In this document: positions 1 through 7,585 of the stretch, one piece after another
Position numbering within the stretch: position 1 is the stretch's first letter
How the letters are laid out: every line of letters begins with the position of its first letter
DNA from: an uncultured Clostridia bacterium
GTDB taxonomy: Bacteria > Bacillota > Clostridia > Christensenellales > Pumilibacteraceae
Direction: 5' to 3'
NCBI GenBank assembly: GCA_947175335.1
Contig: CAMWMF010000003.1
Coordinates: 1 to 64,000 of the forward strand
Length of the DNA: 64,000 nucleotides
Notes under the pieces: model-generated
The model's database searches: none
The model's input: the letters and a program-made list of their open reading frames with translations, nothing else
Told to the model about the DNA's origin: nothing
Translations under genes and position numbers: made by a program

Positions 1-18
1 GCTGTCATTGTTCGTCAT
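1..18 (-). CDS. Start of an unidentified minus-strand gene (cut by window edge)
   Basis: On the minus strand an ATG at 18-16 opens a frame reading MTNNDS up to the window edge. An AGGGGG ribosome-binding site lies 4 bases before it (plus-strand 23-28), which is why a gene start is called from so little sequence. Nothing can be said about the product. Confidence 0.5.
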
Positions 19-84
19 AATGCCCCCTAATTTTTAGCGGTTGTATAGTCTATGAGCGATTTCGACAGAATATGACAAATGTAT

Positions 85-102
85 TTCGGAATTCGGAATT
101 AT
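85..102. repeat. AATTCGGAATT-type intergenic repeat
   Basis: Overlapping GGAATT units, followed by tatggatagtaat, a flank also found beside the copy at 28672. Inverted counterpart at 350-384. Confidence 0.7.
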
Positions 103-349
103 GGATAGTAATAACAAAACATGTATGCGGCGGGTCGCCTAGATTTCTCCGCTACGCTTCGCTTCGGTCGAAATGATGGGAATAAATGCCGCGCTTTTTT
201 AAACAGCAAAGTACACATCACCCATCACCCCGACCGCAGTGGAGCGAGGTCTCACGCGTAGCCGCATAAATAATTTAATAAAATTTTTTCCTTCATTCTT
301 ATCTATTCAATCTTATCTCTTATCTATTCTATTAGGCGTCAGCCGCTTC

Positions 350-384
350 AATAATTCCGAATTCCGAATTCCGAATTCTTAATT
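350..384. repeat. AATTCCGAATT-type intergenic repeat (inverted copy)
   Basis: Several overlapping AATTCCGAATT units directly upstream of the greA promoter; reverse complement of the family seen at 85, 28672, 40866, 51519 and 56104. Confidence 0.7.
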
Positions 385-395
385 GACCGAAACAC

Positions 396-424
396 TTGAC
401 TAATCGCGGGTTATTGTCTATAAT
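396..424 (+). promoter_or_regulatory. Promoter of greA
   Basis: TTGACT at 396-401 and TATAAT at 419-424 with a 17-base spacer. The start codon is 31 bases beyond the -10. Confidence 0.85.
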
Positions 425-455
425 GTATCTTGAATAAATAGGCAAGGAGTTTATT

Positions 456-1208
456 ATGCCCAAAGAATATATTATGACCGCGCAAGGCAAGCGCGAACTG
501 GAAGAGCGGCTCGAACAAATCAAAAACGTAGAGATGCCCGCGATTATCGATGAAATTGCCTCGGCGCGTGCGCAAGGCGACCTTTCGGAAAACGCCGAGT
601 ATCATATAGCGCGCGAAAACCAAGCCAAGCTTCAAAACGAGATGGATGATATCAACGAGAAGCTTGCCGGCGCCAAGGTTTTGGACGAAAAGTCGATTAA
701 CGACGATATCGTTTCCATAGGCACGGCTGTAGAGGTGCTGGAAGCCGACGTCGAGGAAGGACTTGCCGCAGTCGAAAAGTGCGGGTTTACCCACACCGAT
801 ATTATTGCGGGATTTTTGACGCGCTTGTCGGTCAACGATATGCGCGCCGACCGTTACCGTCGCGGCATACTCAACGAGCTTACCGACGAGGACTTTAAGG
901 TAGCGGGCTGTGAACTTCTCACTTCCAAACGCTACAAACGCGAGTATCTTTTGGACAAGGGCTTTACCGAGGCCGAGCTGTCCGAAAAGATTAAGCCGAG
1001 CAAGATAGACAAGTCCAAATGCTCGGGAATTCAGACCTATACCATTGTCGGTTCGCATGAGGCAGACGCCTTGGCCGGCAGAATTTCCAACGAGTCGCGC
1101 GTCGGCTCGGCGCTGCTCGGTAAAGCGGAAAACGACGTGGTTATGGTCGGCGATTTGTTGTTCAAAATCGTCGATATCGTAGTCGACAAAAAGGCAGTAA
1201 AGAAGTAA
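456..1208 (+). CDS. greA: GreA-type transcription elongation factor with a ~90-residue insertion
   Basis: GreA enters the RNA polymerase secondary channel and stimulates cleavage of backtracked RNA. Residues 1-80 form the usual N-terminal coiled coil; the tip GDLSENAEYH carries the acidic residues D42 and E45. The FKBP-like C-terminal domain is split: it begins at IGTAVEVLEAD (88-98), is interrupted to about residue 190, and resumes at IQTYTIVGSHEADALAGRIS through KIVDIVVDK. The protein is 250 aa against about 158 for ordinary GreA. The insertion is charged and probably helical, and I do not recognise it. Start ATG 456 has AAGGAG 7 bases upstream and its own promoter; lysS follows after 37 bases. 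The family call is firm; the inserted segment has no assigned role. Confidence 0.92.
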   Translation: MPKEYIMTAQGKRELEERLEQIKNVEMPAIIDEIASARAQGDLSENAEYHIARENQAKLQNEMDDINEKLAGAKVLDEKSINDDIVSIGTAVEVLEADVEEGLAAVEKCGFTHTDIIAGFLTRLSVNDMRADRYRRGILNELTDEDFKVAGCELLTSKRYKREYLLDKGFTEAELSEKIKPSKIDKSKCSGIQTYTIVGSHEADALAGRISNESRVGSALLGKAENDVVMVGDLLFKIVDIVVDKKAVKK

Positions 1209-1245
1209 TTTAACGATTTTATTGCACACCAAAAGGCAAAGGATT

Positions 1246-2745
1246 ATGGCAGAACAGAACAATAATCAAAATAATAACGGCGTAGAAGTCGAACAGGACA
1301 TTGACGCGTTGAAGGCCGTGCGGCTTGCTAAGCTGCAAGCGCTTTGCGACGCTGACGCCGATCCGTTTAAGATAACCGAATTCCCCGTAGATACGCACGC
1401 CGCAGACGTGACAGCAAACCCGCAAGAGGGTAAGACCGTCACCATAGCGGGCAGACTTATGAGCAAGCGCGTTATGGGCAAGGCGAGCTTTGGACACGTT
1501 CTCGACAGATCGGGACAAATCCAGATTTACGTTAAGTCGGACAACCTCGGTCCCGAAGCATACGACGTATTCAAAAAGCAAATAGACATAGGCGATATTA
1601 TAGGCGTCACGGGCGATGTATTTGTTACTCACCGCGGCGAGGTGTCGGTTGCCGTAAAGCAGCTTACCCTTCTTTCCAAATCGCTTACGCCGTTGCCCGA
1701 AAAGTGGCACGGACTCAAAGACAACGATATCCGTTACCGCAAGCGCTACCTCGACCTAATCGTCAACACCGAGGTTAAGGACACGTTTATCAAGCGCAGC
1801 AAGATAATTACGGCTATCCGCAGTTATCTCGACGCCGACGGATTTTTGGAAGTGGAAACGCCAATACTCAACACGGTAGCGGGCGGTGCGGCGGCGCGTC
1901 CGTTTATAACGCACCACAATACGCTCGACCTCGATATGTATATGCGCATTGCGCCCGAGCTGTATCTTAAACGGCTTATAGTCGGCGGTTTGGAACGCGT
2001 ATACGAGATTGGCAGAAACTTCCGCAACGAGGGCATGGATATAAAGCACAACCCCGAGTTCACCATGATGGAGCTGTATCAGGCGTACGGCAACTATGAG
2101 GACATGATGAAGCGCACCGAGGACATTTACCTTGCGGCGGCGCACGCAATCGGGCTGGGCAATAAAATAACCTACCAAGGCAAGGAAATAGACATTTCCA
2201 CGCCGTGGCGGCGCGTCACAATGCGCGATATCGTTAAGGAAACGGTGGGCGTGGACTTTATGGCGCTTACCAAGGAGCAGGCGCAGGCCGAACTTAAACG
2301 GCTTGGGCTCGACCCCGAGGGCGACAAGAACGCCGCCGAGTGCATGTACGTTGCGTTTGACAAGCTTGTGGAAAGCACGCTTATTCAGCCGACCTTCGTC
2401 ACAGGCTATCCCATCGAGATTTCGCCGCTTGCCAAAAAGGACGGCAACGGACTTACTTACCGCTTCGAGTTCTTTATCAACGGCTGGGAGGGCGGCAACG
2501 CGTACTCCGAGCTTAACGACCCCATCGACCAAGCCAAGCGGTTTGAAACCCAGCGCGCAATGCAAAAGAAGGGCGACGAGGAAGCGCAAGCCGCCGACGA
2601 CGACTTTGTGGAAGCGCTGGAATACGGCATGCCTCCCACGGGCGGACTCGGCATCGGCATTGACAGAATGATTATGCTGCTTACCGACAGTGCGTCTATA
2701 CGCGACGTCATCCTCTTCCCGACAATGAAACCGAGAAAAAATTGA
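1246..2745 (+). CDS. lysS: Lysyl-tRNA synthetase, class II
   Basis: Charges tRNA-Lys with lysine in the cytosol. Of 499 residues, the first 20 are Asn/Glu-rich (AEQNNNQNNNGVE). An OB-fold anticodon-binding domain follows (TIAGRLMSKRVMGKASFGHV), then the class II core with motif 2 (EIGRNFRNEGMDIKHNPEFT) and motif 3 (GLGIGIDRMIML). ATG 1246 was chosen because purine-rich AAAAGG/AAAGG lies just upstream, whereas the in-frame TTG at 1222 lacks one. It is probably co-transcribed with greA, a common Firmicute pairing. Its TGA stop overlaps the TTG start of the next gene. No T-box leader is visible. Confidence 0.97.
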   Translation: MAEQNNNQNNNGVEVEQDIDALKAVRLAKLQALCDADADPFKITEFPVDTHAADVTANPQEGKTVTIAGRLMSKRVMGKASFGHVLDRSGQIQIYVKSDNLGPEAYDVFKKQIDIGDIIGVTGDVFVTHRGEVSVAVKQLTLLSKSLTPLPEKWHGLKDNDIRYRKRYLDLIVNTEVKDTFIKRSKIITAIRSYLDADGFLEVETPILNTVAGGAAARPFITHHNTLDLDMYMRIAPELYLKRLIVGGLERVYEIGRNFRNEGMDIKHNPEFTMMELYQAYGNYEDMMKRTEDIYLAAAHAIGLGNKITYQGKEIDISTPWRRVTMRDIVKETVGVDFMALTKEQAQAELKRLGLDPEGDKNAAECMYVAFDKLVESTLIQPTFVTGYPIEISPLAKKDGNGLTYRFEFFINGWEGGNAYSELNDPIDQAKRFETQRAMQKKGDEEAQAADDDFVEALEYGMPPTGGLGIGIDRMIMLLTDSASIRDVILFPTMKPRKN

Positions 2746-3755
2746 GTTTAGGCGATCAATTAAGAAAAGCCGCGGAGGGCGATAGGCTACGGCTTCACAC
2801 CCCCGGGCATAAGGGTGTGGTTTTCGAATTCGATTTGACCGAGCTTTCAGACGGGAGCTTTCCCGCAGATTGCGTTGAGCAAGCCGAAAAGCGTGCCGCC
2901 GAAATTTACGGCGCGCGGCACGCGCACTATCTTTGCGGCGGTAGCTCGCAGGGCGTAAAGGCTTCGATATTTTATTCGGGCGCCAACGCCGTAGTCGATA
3001 TTAATTCGCACCGCTCTGTGTTCGACGGCTTTAAGCTTTCGGGCAAGCAGTGCGTAACGGCGGGGGAACGCGGTACCGGTCCGCTTACCGTAAAGCAAAT
3101 CGACGGTGCGCTCACCAAGGACACTCAAGCGGTGGTCGTTACAACGCCCACGTACTTCGGGTTTTGCGCCGACGTAGACGGCATAGCCGATTACTGTAAA
3201 AAGCGCGGCTTGCTGTTTATTGCGGACAGTGCGCACGGTGCTCATTTCGGGTTTTCGGATAGACTTCCAAAAAGCGTTGCGCCGATTGCCGATATATGCA
3301 ACGTGTCTACGCACAAAACGCTCAGTGCGCTCACGCAGTCGGCACTCTTGTTGGACAATCTTACGGACGATAACAGTGTGCGTTTGCGTGACGCCGTGGA
3401 CGTTATGGGCTCTACAAGCCCGTCATATCTATTGTATGCCACGATAGACGGCGCGGTAAGCCAAGCGGCTGACAAGTCTACCGCCGCGGCATACGAGCAG
3501 CTGTACGGTGCAGTAACCGATATAAAGACGGAATTTCCGTTTTTGAATAACGACGATTTTACAAGGCTTGTGCTGGACTGTACAAGGCTCGAAGTATCGC
3601 CGACAAAGCTCAATAATGCGCTTAGCTCACGCGGCGTATATTCCGAGCTTGTGACTGACAAATATATAGTATTCATACTTACCGCCGAGGATACGCCCAA
3701 GCTAGTATCGTTACTGAGCGAGGCGTTACACGGCGGGATTAGGGAGATAAAATGA
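2742..3755 (+). CDS. Orn/Lys/Arg decarboxylase-family PLP protein, short form (YaaO-like)
   Basis: Fold-type I PLP enzyme of the basic amino acid decarboxylase family. Signatures: RLHTPGHKG near the N-terminus, GGSSQGVKASI, DSAHGAHFGF (the Asp that meets the PLP pyridine nitrogen) and STHKTLSALTQSA with the Schiff-base lysine. At 337 aa it is shorter than the roughly 480 aa usual for YaaO/SpeA-type enzymes; the C-terminal part is compact. The start is TTG, overlapping the lysS stop (TTGA). It occupies the yaaO position directly before tmk, as in Bacillus. Substrate is uncertain (arginine, lysine or ornithine) and activity of the short form is not proven. Confidence 0.8.
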   Translation: MSLGDQLRKAAEGDRLRLHTPGHKGVVFEFDLTELSDGSFPADCVEQAEKRAAEIYGARHAHYLCGGSSQGVKASIFYSGANAVVDINSHRSVFDGFKLSGKQCVTAGERGTGPLTVKQIDGALTKDTQAVVVTTPTYFGFCADVDGIADYCKKRGLLFIADSAHGAHFGFSDRLPKSVAPIADICNVSTHKTLSALTQSALLLDNLTDDNSVRLRDAVDVMGSTSPSYLLYATIDGAVSQAADKSTAAAYEQLYGAVTDIKTEFPFLNNDDFTRLVLDCTRLEVSPTKLNNALSSRGVYSELVTDKYIVFILTAEDTPKLVSLLSEALHGGIREIK

Positions 3756-4363
3756 GCAACGGCAAGTTTATAGTTATAGAAGGCGTGGAAGGCGCCGGCA
3801 AAAGCAGACAGTGCGCTTTGCTTACCGAAGCGCTTAATGCGGCGGGACATTCCGCCATACTTACGCGTGAGCCGGGCGGAGCCAAGCTTGCCGAGGCTAT
3901 ACGCGGTTTGCTGTTGGATCCCGCATTTTCGCCCGACGCGGTAGCCGAGCTGTATTTGTATTCGGCGGCACGGCGAGATCATTTGAACAAGGTTATTTTT
4001 CCCGCGTTGGACAGCGGCAAGATTGTCGTATGCGACAGGTTTATATATTCCTCGCTGGCGTACCAAGGCTACGCACGAGGATTGGATTTGAATTTTGTAC
4101 GTCGGGTCAATCAAATAACAATCGAGCCGCTCAAAATAGATTTGGGATTATTCTTGGACATCACGCCCGAAGCGGGCTTTGCGCGCAAGGGCGGTGCAGA
4201 CAAGGCGGACAGGCTGGAACGGGAAAGCTTGGAGTTTTTCAACCGCGTGTACTACGGCTTCAAGCAGATGTGCGCGGACGGCGAGCTTACGGCAATAGAC
4301 GTATCGGGCACTAAGGAACAGTCCGCCGCTAAGATTTGGCAGGCGGTCAGCGCCATACTATGA
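3752..4363 (+). CDS. tmk: Thymidylate kinase
   Basis: Phosphorylates dTMP to dTDP for DNA synthesis. The P-loop is EGVEGAGKSRQ near residue 9, the DR motif is CDRFIYSSLAYQG, and the LID segment contains RLERESLEFFNRVY. Length 203 aa is normal. Start and upstream stop overlap as ATGA; its own stop overlaps the holB start in the same way, so the three genes are translationally coupled. Confidence 0.96.
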   Translation: MSNGKFIVIEGVEGAGKSRQCALLTEALNAAGHSAILTREPGGAKLAEAIRGLLLDPAFSPDAVAELYLYSAARRDHLNKVIFPALDSGKIVVCDRFIYSSLAYQGYARGLDLNFVRRVNQITIEPLKIDLGLFLDITPEAGFARKGGADKADRLERESLEFFNRVYYGFKQMCADGELTAIDVSGTKEQSAAKIWQAVSAIL

Positions 4364-5346
4364 TTGAAAGCGGTTTAAAAAAATATTCATACCTTTATGC
4401 GGAATTGGACTGCGTAAAAAATATAAACTCGGACGCTTCCGCAATACTTTTGAGCGGCGAGGATGACGAAGGGCTTAAAGTCCTGTCGCGTATTGTCGCG
4501 GCAAGGTTGTGCGGAATTAGCGATAAGCAAGCGTTTGACGAGCATGCGGACATAATTGTCTATCCGCGCCCAAATGACGATAAAAAGAGCAAAACAAAAT
4601 CAGGCGGGGAAAAAAGCAAGCGCTACGCCATTTCCGTCGAAGATATAAAAGAGATTTTGGACTCGCTGTACCTTACGCCGTTCGAGCTGAAAAACAAGGT
4701 ATACATCATAGAAAATGCCGAGAGCATGAGCGAGATTTGCCAAAACAAGCTGCTTAAATCGCTGGAAGAACCGCCGCCGCGCGTGTGCTTTATTTTGTGT
4801 TCGAGCGGCAAGCTGTTGCCTACTGTGGAATCGCGTTGTAATAAGATAGAGCTGCCGCCGTTCGATATAGCGGTGGTGGAGCGCGAGCTCGGCAAGTTCC
4901 ACAAAGCGGGGTCGGCGGAAGTGAAACTCGCGGCGCAGGCGAGCCGCGGAAATTTGGGTACCGCCGAGCGCATACTTGCCGACGCGGGTTTTGCCGACAC
5001 ATACGCCACGGCAAAAAAACTGTTGCTATTATCGACGGGCAGTAAGATGTTTGCGCATGCGGCCGCCGTTTACGAAAAGCTGTCGCGCGACAAAGTGGAC
5101 GCGCTGCTCGGCGTAGTAGAGTATTTACTCAACGATATTGCTCGGTACTGTATAGGCGTTGATACCGTTTTTGACGGTAAAGATATTGTAGAAATTTCGG
5201 GCGGGTACACCGCTCATTCGGCCGCGCTTGCCGCCGAGGCTGTGCGCGAAGCCAAAAAGCACAATGCCGCCAACTGTATGCCTCAGGCGGTTATGGATAC
5301 ACTTATATTAAAGATTATGGAGGTAAAAGCACAATGCCGAAAGTGA
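4360..5346 (+). CDS. holB: DNA polymerase III delta' subunit
   Basis: Clamp-loader subunit that helps open and load the sliding clamp. ATG 4360 overlaps the tmk stop (ATGA), giving 328 aa. AAA+-like features are VYIIENAESMSEICQNKLLK, LEEPPPRVCFILCS and the SRC motif (ESRCNKIELPPF). The N-terminal part has neither a recognisable Walker A loop nor the four-cysteine zinc module usual in this family; a Lys/Ser-rich stretch (KKSKTKSGGEKSKR) occupies that region. Assignment rests on motifs plus the conserved tmk-holB-ricT order. Confidence 0.9.
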   Translation: MIESGLKKYSYLYAELDCVKNINSDASAILLSGEDDEGLKVLSRIVAARLCGISDKQAFDEHADIIVYPRPNDDKKSKTKSGGEKSKRYAISVEDIKEILDSLYLTPFELKNKVYIIENAESMSEICQNKLLKSLEEPPPRVCFILCSSGKLLPTVESRCNKIELPPFDIAVVERELGKFHKAGSAEVKLAAQASRGNLGTAERILADAGFADTYATAKKLLLLSTGSKMFAHAAAVYEKLSRDKVDALLGVVEYLLNDIARYCIGVDTVFDGKDIVEISGGYTAHSAALAAEAVREAKKHNAANCMPQAVMDTLILKIMEVKAQCRK

Positions 5347-6548
5347 TAGGGGTCAGGTTCCGCACTTCGCCCAGAATGTACTACTTTGCGCCTACGGAAG
5401 GCGAGGAGTACGTTAAGGGCGCCAAGATAGTGGTGGAAACCCAGCGCGGCGTGGAGCTTGCCACGGTTATATTGCCGGTCACCGAAGTGCCGGAGGAAAA
5501 GATTGTTGCGCCGCTTAAAGGCGTTTTGCGCATTGCAACGGACAGCGATCTCGAAGCGGCTTCCGCCGACGAAAAGCAAAAGCAGGAGATTATAGCTACC
5601 GCCAAGCAAAAGGTTGCGGCGCGTGGACTGGACATGAAGATTGTGGACTGCGAGTTCACCGTAGACCACAGCAAGCTTGTGCTGTACTTTACCGCCGAGC
5701 AACGCGTGGACTTCCGCGAGCTTGTGCGCGACCTCGCTTCGGCGTTTCATATGCGCATAGATTTGCGGCAAATCGGCGCGCGCGAGGAGTGCAAGCTTAT
5801 CGGCTCGCTGGGCGCGTGCGGAATGCCGTGCTGCTGCGGCAGGTTCGAGTCGGACAACGAACACGTATCCATTAAGATGGCTAAAAATCAAAATCTTGCG
5901 CTCACGCCCAACAAGATAAACGGCATGTGCGGACGGCTTTTGTGCTGTCTGTCGTACGAAAACAAAACGTACGAGGACGTTGCCCGCCGCAGTCCAAAAG
6001 TCGGGTCGTGGGTGAGTTGTCCCGACGGTAGGCGCGGTACCGTTGTATCGGTAACTCCGCTCACCGAAAAAGTGCGCTTGCGCGTGGGCGATGATGACAA
6101 CTTCGAGTTTGTGGAATACACGCTTGACGAGCTGAAATACGAAAACAGGGATAAAGTTTCGCCGCCTCAACCCGATATGGAGGGCTTGGAGCCGCCGCCC
6201 GAACGCGACCGCAATAACAATCAAAACAATAACCAAAACAACGGCGGGCATAAACACGGCAAAAACAAAAATCGTCGTGACGGCGGTAACGGTCAAAACA
6301 AAAATAACAACGGCAGTCGTCCAGAGGGTAACGGCAACAAACAAGACCGTCCCGACAAAAATAATAACAACAATAATAATCAGAACAATAACAATCAAGC
6401 GGGCAACCAAAATAACGGCGGCGGCAAAAAGAAAAAGCACAAGTTCAACCGCAACAAGCGCGGCGGCGGTAAGCCGCAGGACGGGCAGAACAATGGCGGC
6501 GGGCAAAAACCGCAAAACGGCAATCCTCCGCCCAATGGCGATAACTAA
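5334..6548 (+). CDS. ricT: PSP1-domain protein RicT (YaaT) with Asn-rich tail
   Basis: In Bacillus, RicT/YaaT forms the Y-complex with RicA and RicF, which carries Fe-S clusters, affects RNA maturation through RNase Y, and influences sporulation and competence. Residues 1-260 hold the PSP1 core, including EECKLIGSLGACGMPCCCGR and INGMCGRLLCCLSYE, whose clustered cysteines are the expected Fe-S ligands. Residues after about 285 are low complexity: Asn/Lys/Gly-rich with runs such as NNNQNNNQNNGG, not part of the family core. The start overlaps holB by 13 bases. The tail explains a long antisense frame here that should not be called. Confidence 0.93.
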   Translation: MPKVIGVRFRTSPRMYYFAPTEGEEYVKGAKIVVETQRGVELATVILPVTEVPEEKIVAPLKGVLRIATDSDLEAASADEKQKQEIIATAKQKVAARGLDMKIVDCEFTVDHSKLVLYFTAEQRVDFRELVRDLASAFHMRIDLRQIGAREECKLIGSLGACGMPCCCGRFESDNEHVSIKMAKNQNLALTPNKINGMCGRLLCCLSYENKTYEDVARRSPKVGSWVSCPDGRRGTVVSVTPLTEKVRLRVGDDDNFEFVEYTLDELKYENRDKVSPPQPDMEGLEPPPERDRNNNQNNNQNNGGHKHGKNKNRRDGGNGQNKNNNGSRPEGNGNKQDRPDKNNNNNNNQNNNNQAGNQNNGGGKKKKHKFNRNKRGGGKPQDGQNNGGGQKPQNGNPPPNGDN

Positions 6549-6589
6549 ATTGTTCGCAGTTGCTAACCGCAAAAATAATTTTTTGGGCG

Positions 6590-6618
6590 TTGACAAGTTT
6601 CGCGGTTTGTGCTATAAT
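6590..6618 (+). promoter_or_regulatory. Promoter of the ferredoxin gene
   Basis: TTGACA 6590-6595, 17-base spacer, TATAAT 6613-6618: a perfect consensus, implying strong expression. GGAGG at 6635-6639 precedes the ATG by 7 bases. Confidence 0.92.
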
Positions 6619-6646
6619 TACCGTATAAATTTATGGAGGTTGTACC

Positions 6647-6814
6647 ATGGCACACAAAATTTCCGATGAATGCGTAGCGTGCGGCGCTTGCGCGGCGGCT
6701 TGCCCCGTAAATGCTATCAGCGAGGGCGACGGCAAGTACGTAGTGGATGCGGACGTATGCATTGACTGCGGCGCGTGCGAGGGTGAATGCCCGACGGGCG
6801 CTATTACCGAATAG
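6647..6814 (+). CDS. 2[4Fe-4S] ferredoxin
   Basis: A 55-aa clostridial-type ferredoxin that carries low-potential electrons, for example between pyruvate:ferredoxin oxidoreductase and hydrogenases. Two Cys motifs are visible: CVACGACAAACP and CIDCGACEGECP, each with the final distal cysteine, enough for two cubane clusters. It has a perfect promoter, a strong SD and its own terminator, so it is a single-gene, probably abundant transcript. Confidence 0.96.
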   Translation: MAHKISDECVACGACAAACPVNAISEGDGKYVVDADVCIDCGACEGECPTGAITE

Positions 6815-6858
6815 TAACTGCTTAACAGCGGTAATAAGGTAATTATCGTAAAAATATT

Positions 6859-6893
6859 CGAGCTGCGGTCTTAGATGGTAGCTCGGATTTTTT
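6859..6893 (+). terminator. Terminator of the ferredoxin gene
   Basis: CGAGCT (6859-6864) pairs with AGCTCG (6880-6885), followed by gattttttt. Confidence 0.7.
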
Positions 6894-6922
6894 TATGCCG
6901 AAAATTATCACAAGGGGATACT

Positions 6923-7531
6923 ATGATATATTTTACTTCCGATTTGCATTTGGGGCATAAAAACTGTATAGACTTTTGCTCCCGTCCGTTTGCGAGTGTG
7001 GACGAGATGGACGAAGCGCTTATAAGCGGCTGGAACAACCGCGTAAAAAACGACGATACCGTGTATATCGTCGGAGATTTGGTGTGGGAGAGCAGCGACC
7101 CGTTAAAGTACGTTAAACAGCTTAACGGCAAAAAAATACTGATAATAGGCAATCATGACGTCAAGTGGTTAAAGCGGTACGGCATAGCTACCGTATCGGA
7201 CGACGGGCGTGTCGAATTGCGCGATTATGCCGAGTATTTTATAAATATCGCGCAGTATGTCGAAACTTCGGTGGACGGCGTTACTATAACCTTGTGCCAC
7301 TATCCCATGCTCGAATGGAAGGCGAGCCGCAAGCTAGGCAGTAAAAAGCTCGGGTATTTGATACACGGGCATATCCACAACAGCCGCGACAAAAAGTATA
7401 TGCCGCTGTGGCAGCTTCCGCACGCGCTAAACGCGGGGGTGGATATAAACAATTACGCGCCCGTCACTTTTGACGAGCTTATAAAGAATAACGAGGCGTT
7501 CAAGCTGTCGGCATTGAGCATTAACGATTGA
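6923..7531 (+). CDS. Calcineurin-like metallophosphoesterase
   Basis: 202-aa binuclear metal phosphoesterase. Motifs in order: SDLHLGHKN (DxH), VGDLVWE (GD), IIGNHD (GNHD), LCHYPM and GHIHNS (GHxH), so all metal-binding blocks are present. ATG 6923 was chosen for the AAGGGG site at about 6912; the longer upstream frame includes the preceding terminator. The next gene begins after 54 bases. Substrate is unknown; relatives act on nucleotides, phosphoproteins or phosphodiesters. Confidence 0.9.
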   Translation: MIYFTSDLHLGHKNCIDFCSRPFASVDEMDEALISGWNNRVKNDDTVYIVGDLVWESSDPLKYVKQLNGKKILIIGNHDVKWLKRYGIATVSDDGRVELRDYAEYFINIAQYVETSVDGVTITLCHYPMLEWKASRKLGSKKLGYLIHGHIHNSRDKKYMPLWQLPHALNAGVDINNYAPVTFDELIKNNEAFKLSALSIND

Positions 7532-7585
7532 TAAAGCGTAAAGTATTTAAGAATTAAGAATTCACAATTTAATCATACTATATGT

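Larger units (their letters stand above)
19..395. other. Intergenic spacer with repeats, no gene seen
   Basis: No convincing coding frame. AATTCGGAATT strings at 85-102 face the inverted form at 350-384, so the middle is bracketed by inverted copies. Inside are a purine/pyrimidine-biased stretch (260-335) and a short gaccgcagtggagcgaggtc segment resembling the small repeat at 33757-33782. It may be a decayed repeat element. Confidence 0.5.

Noticed and set aside
5283-6596. 437-aa minus-strand frame opposite ricT
   Set aside because: Hydrophobic composition is the mirror of the Asn-rich coding tail; no SD, and ricT is strongly supported.
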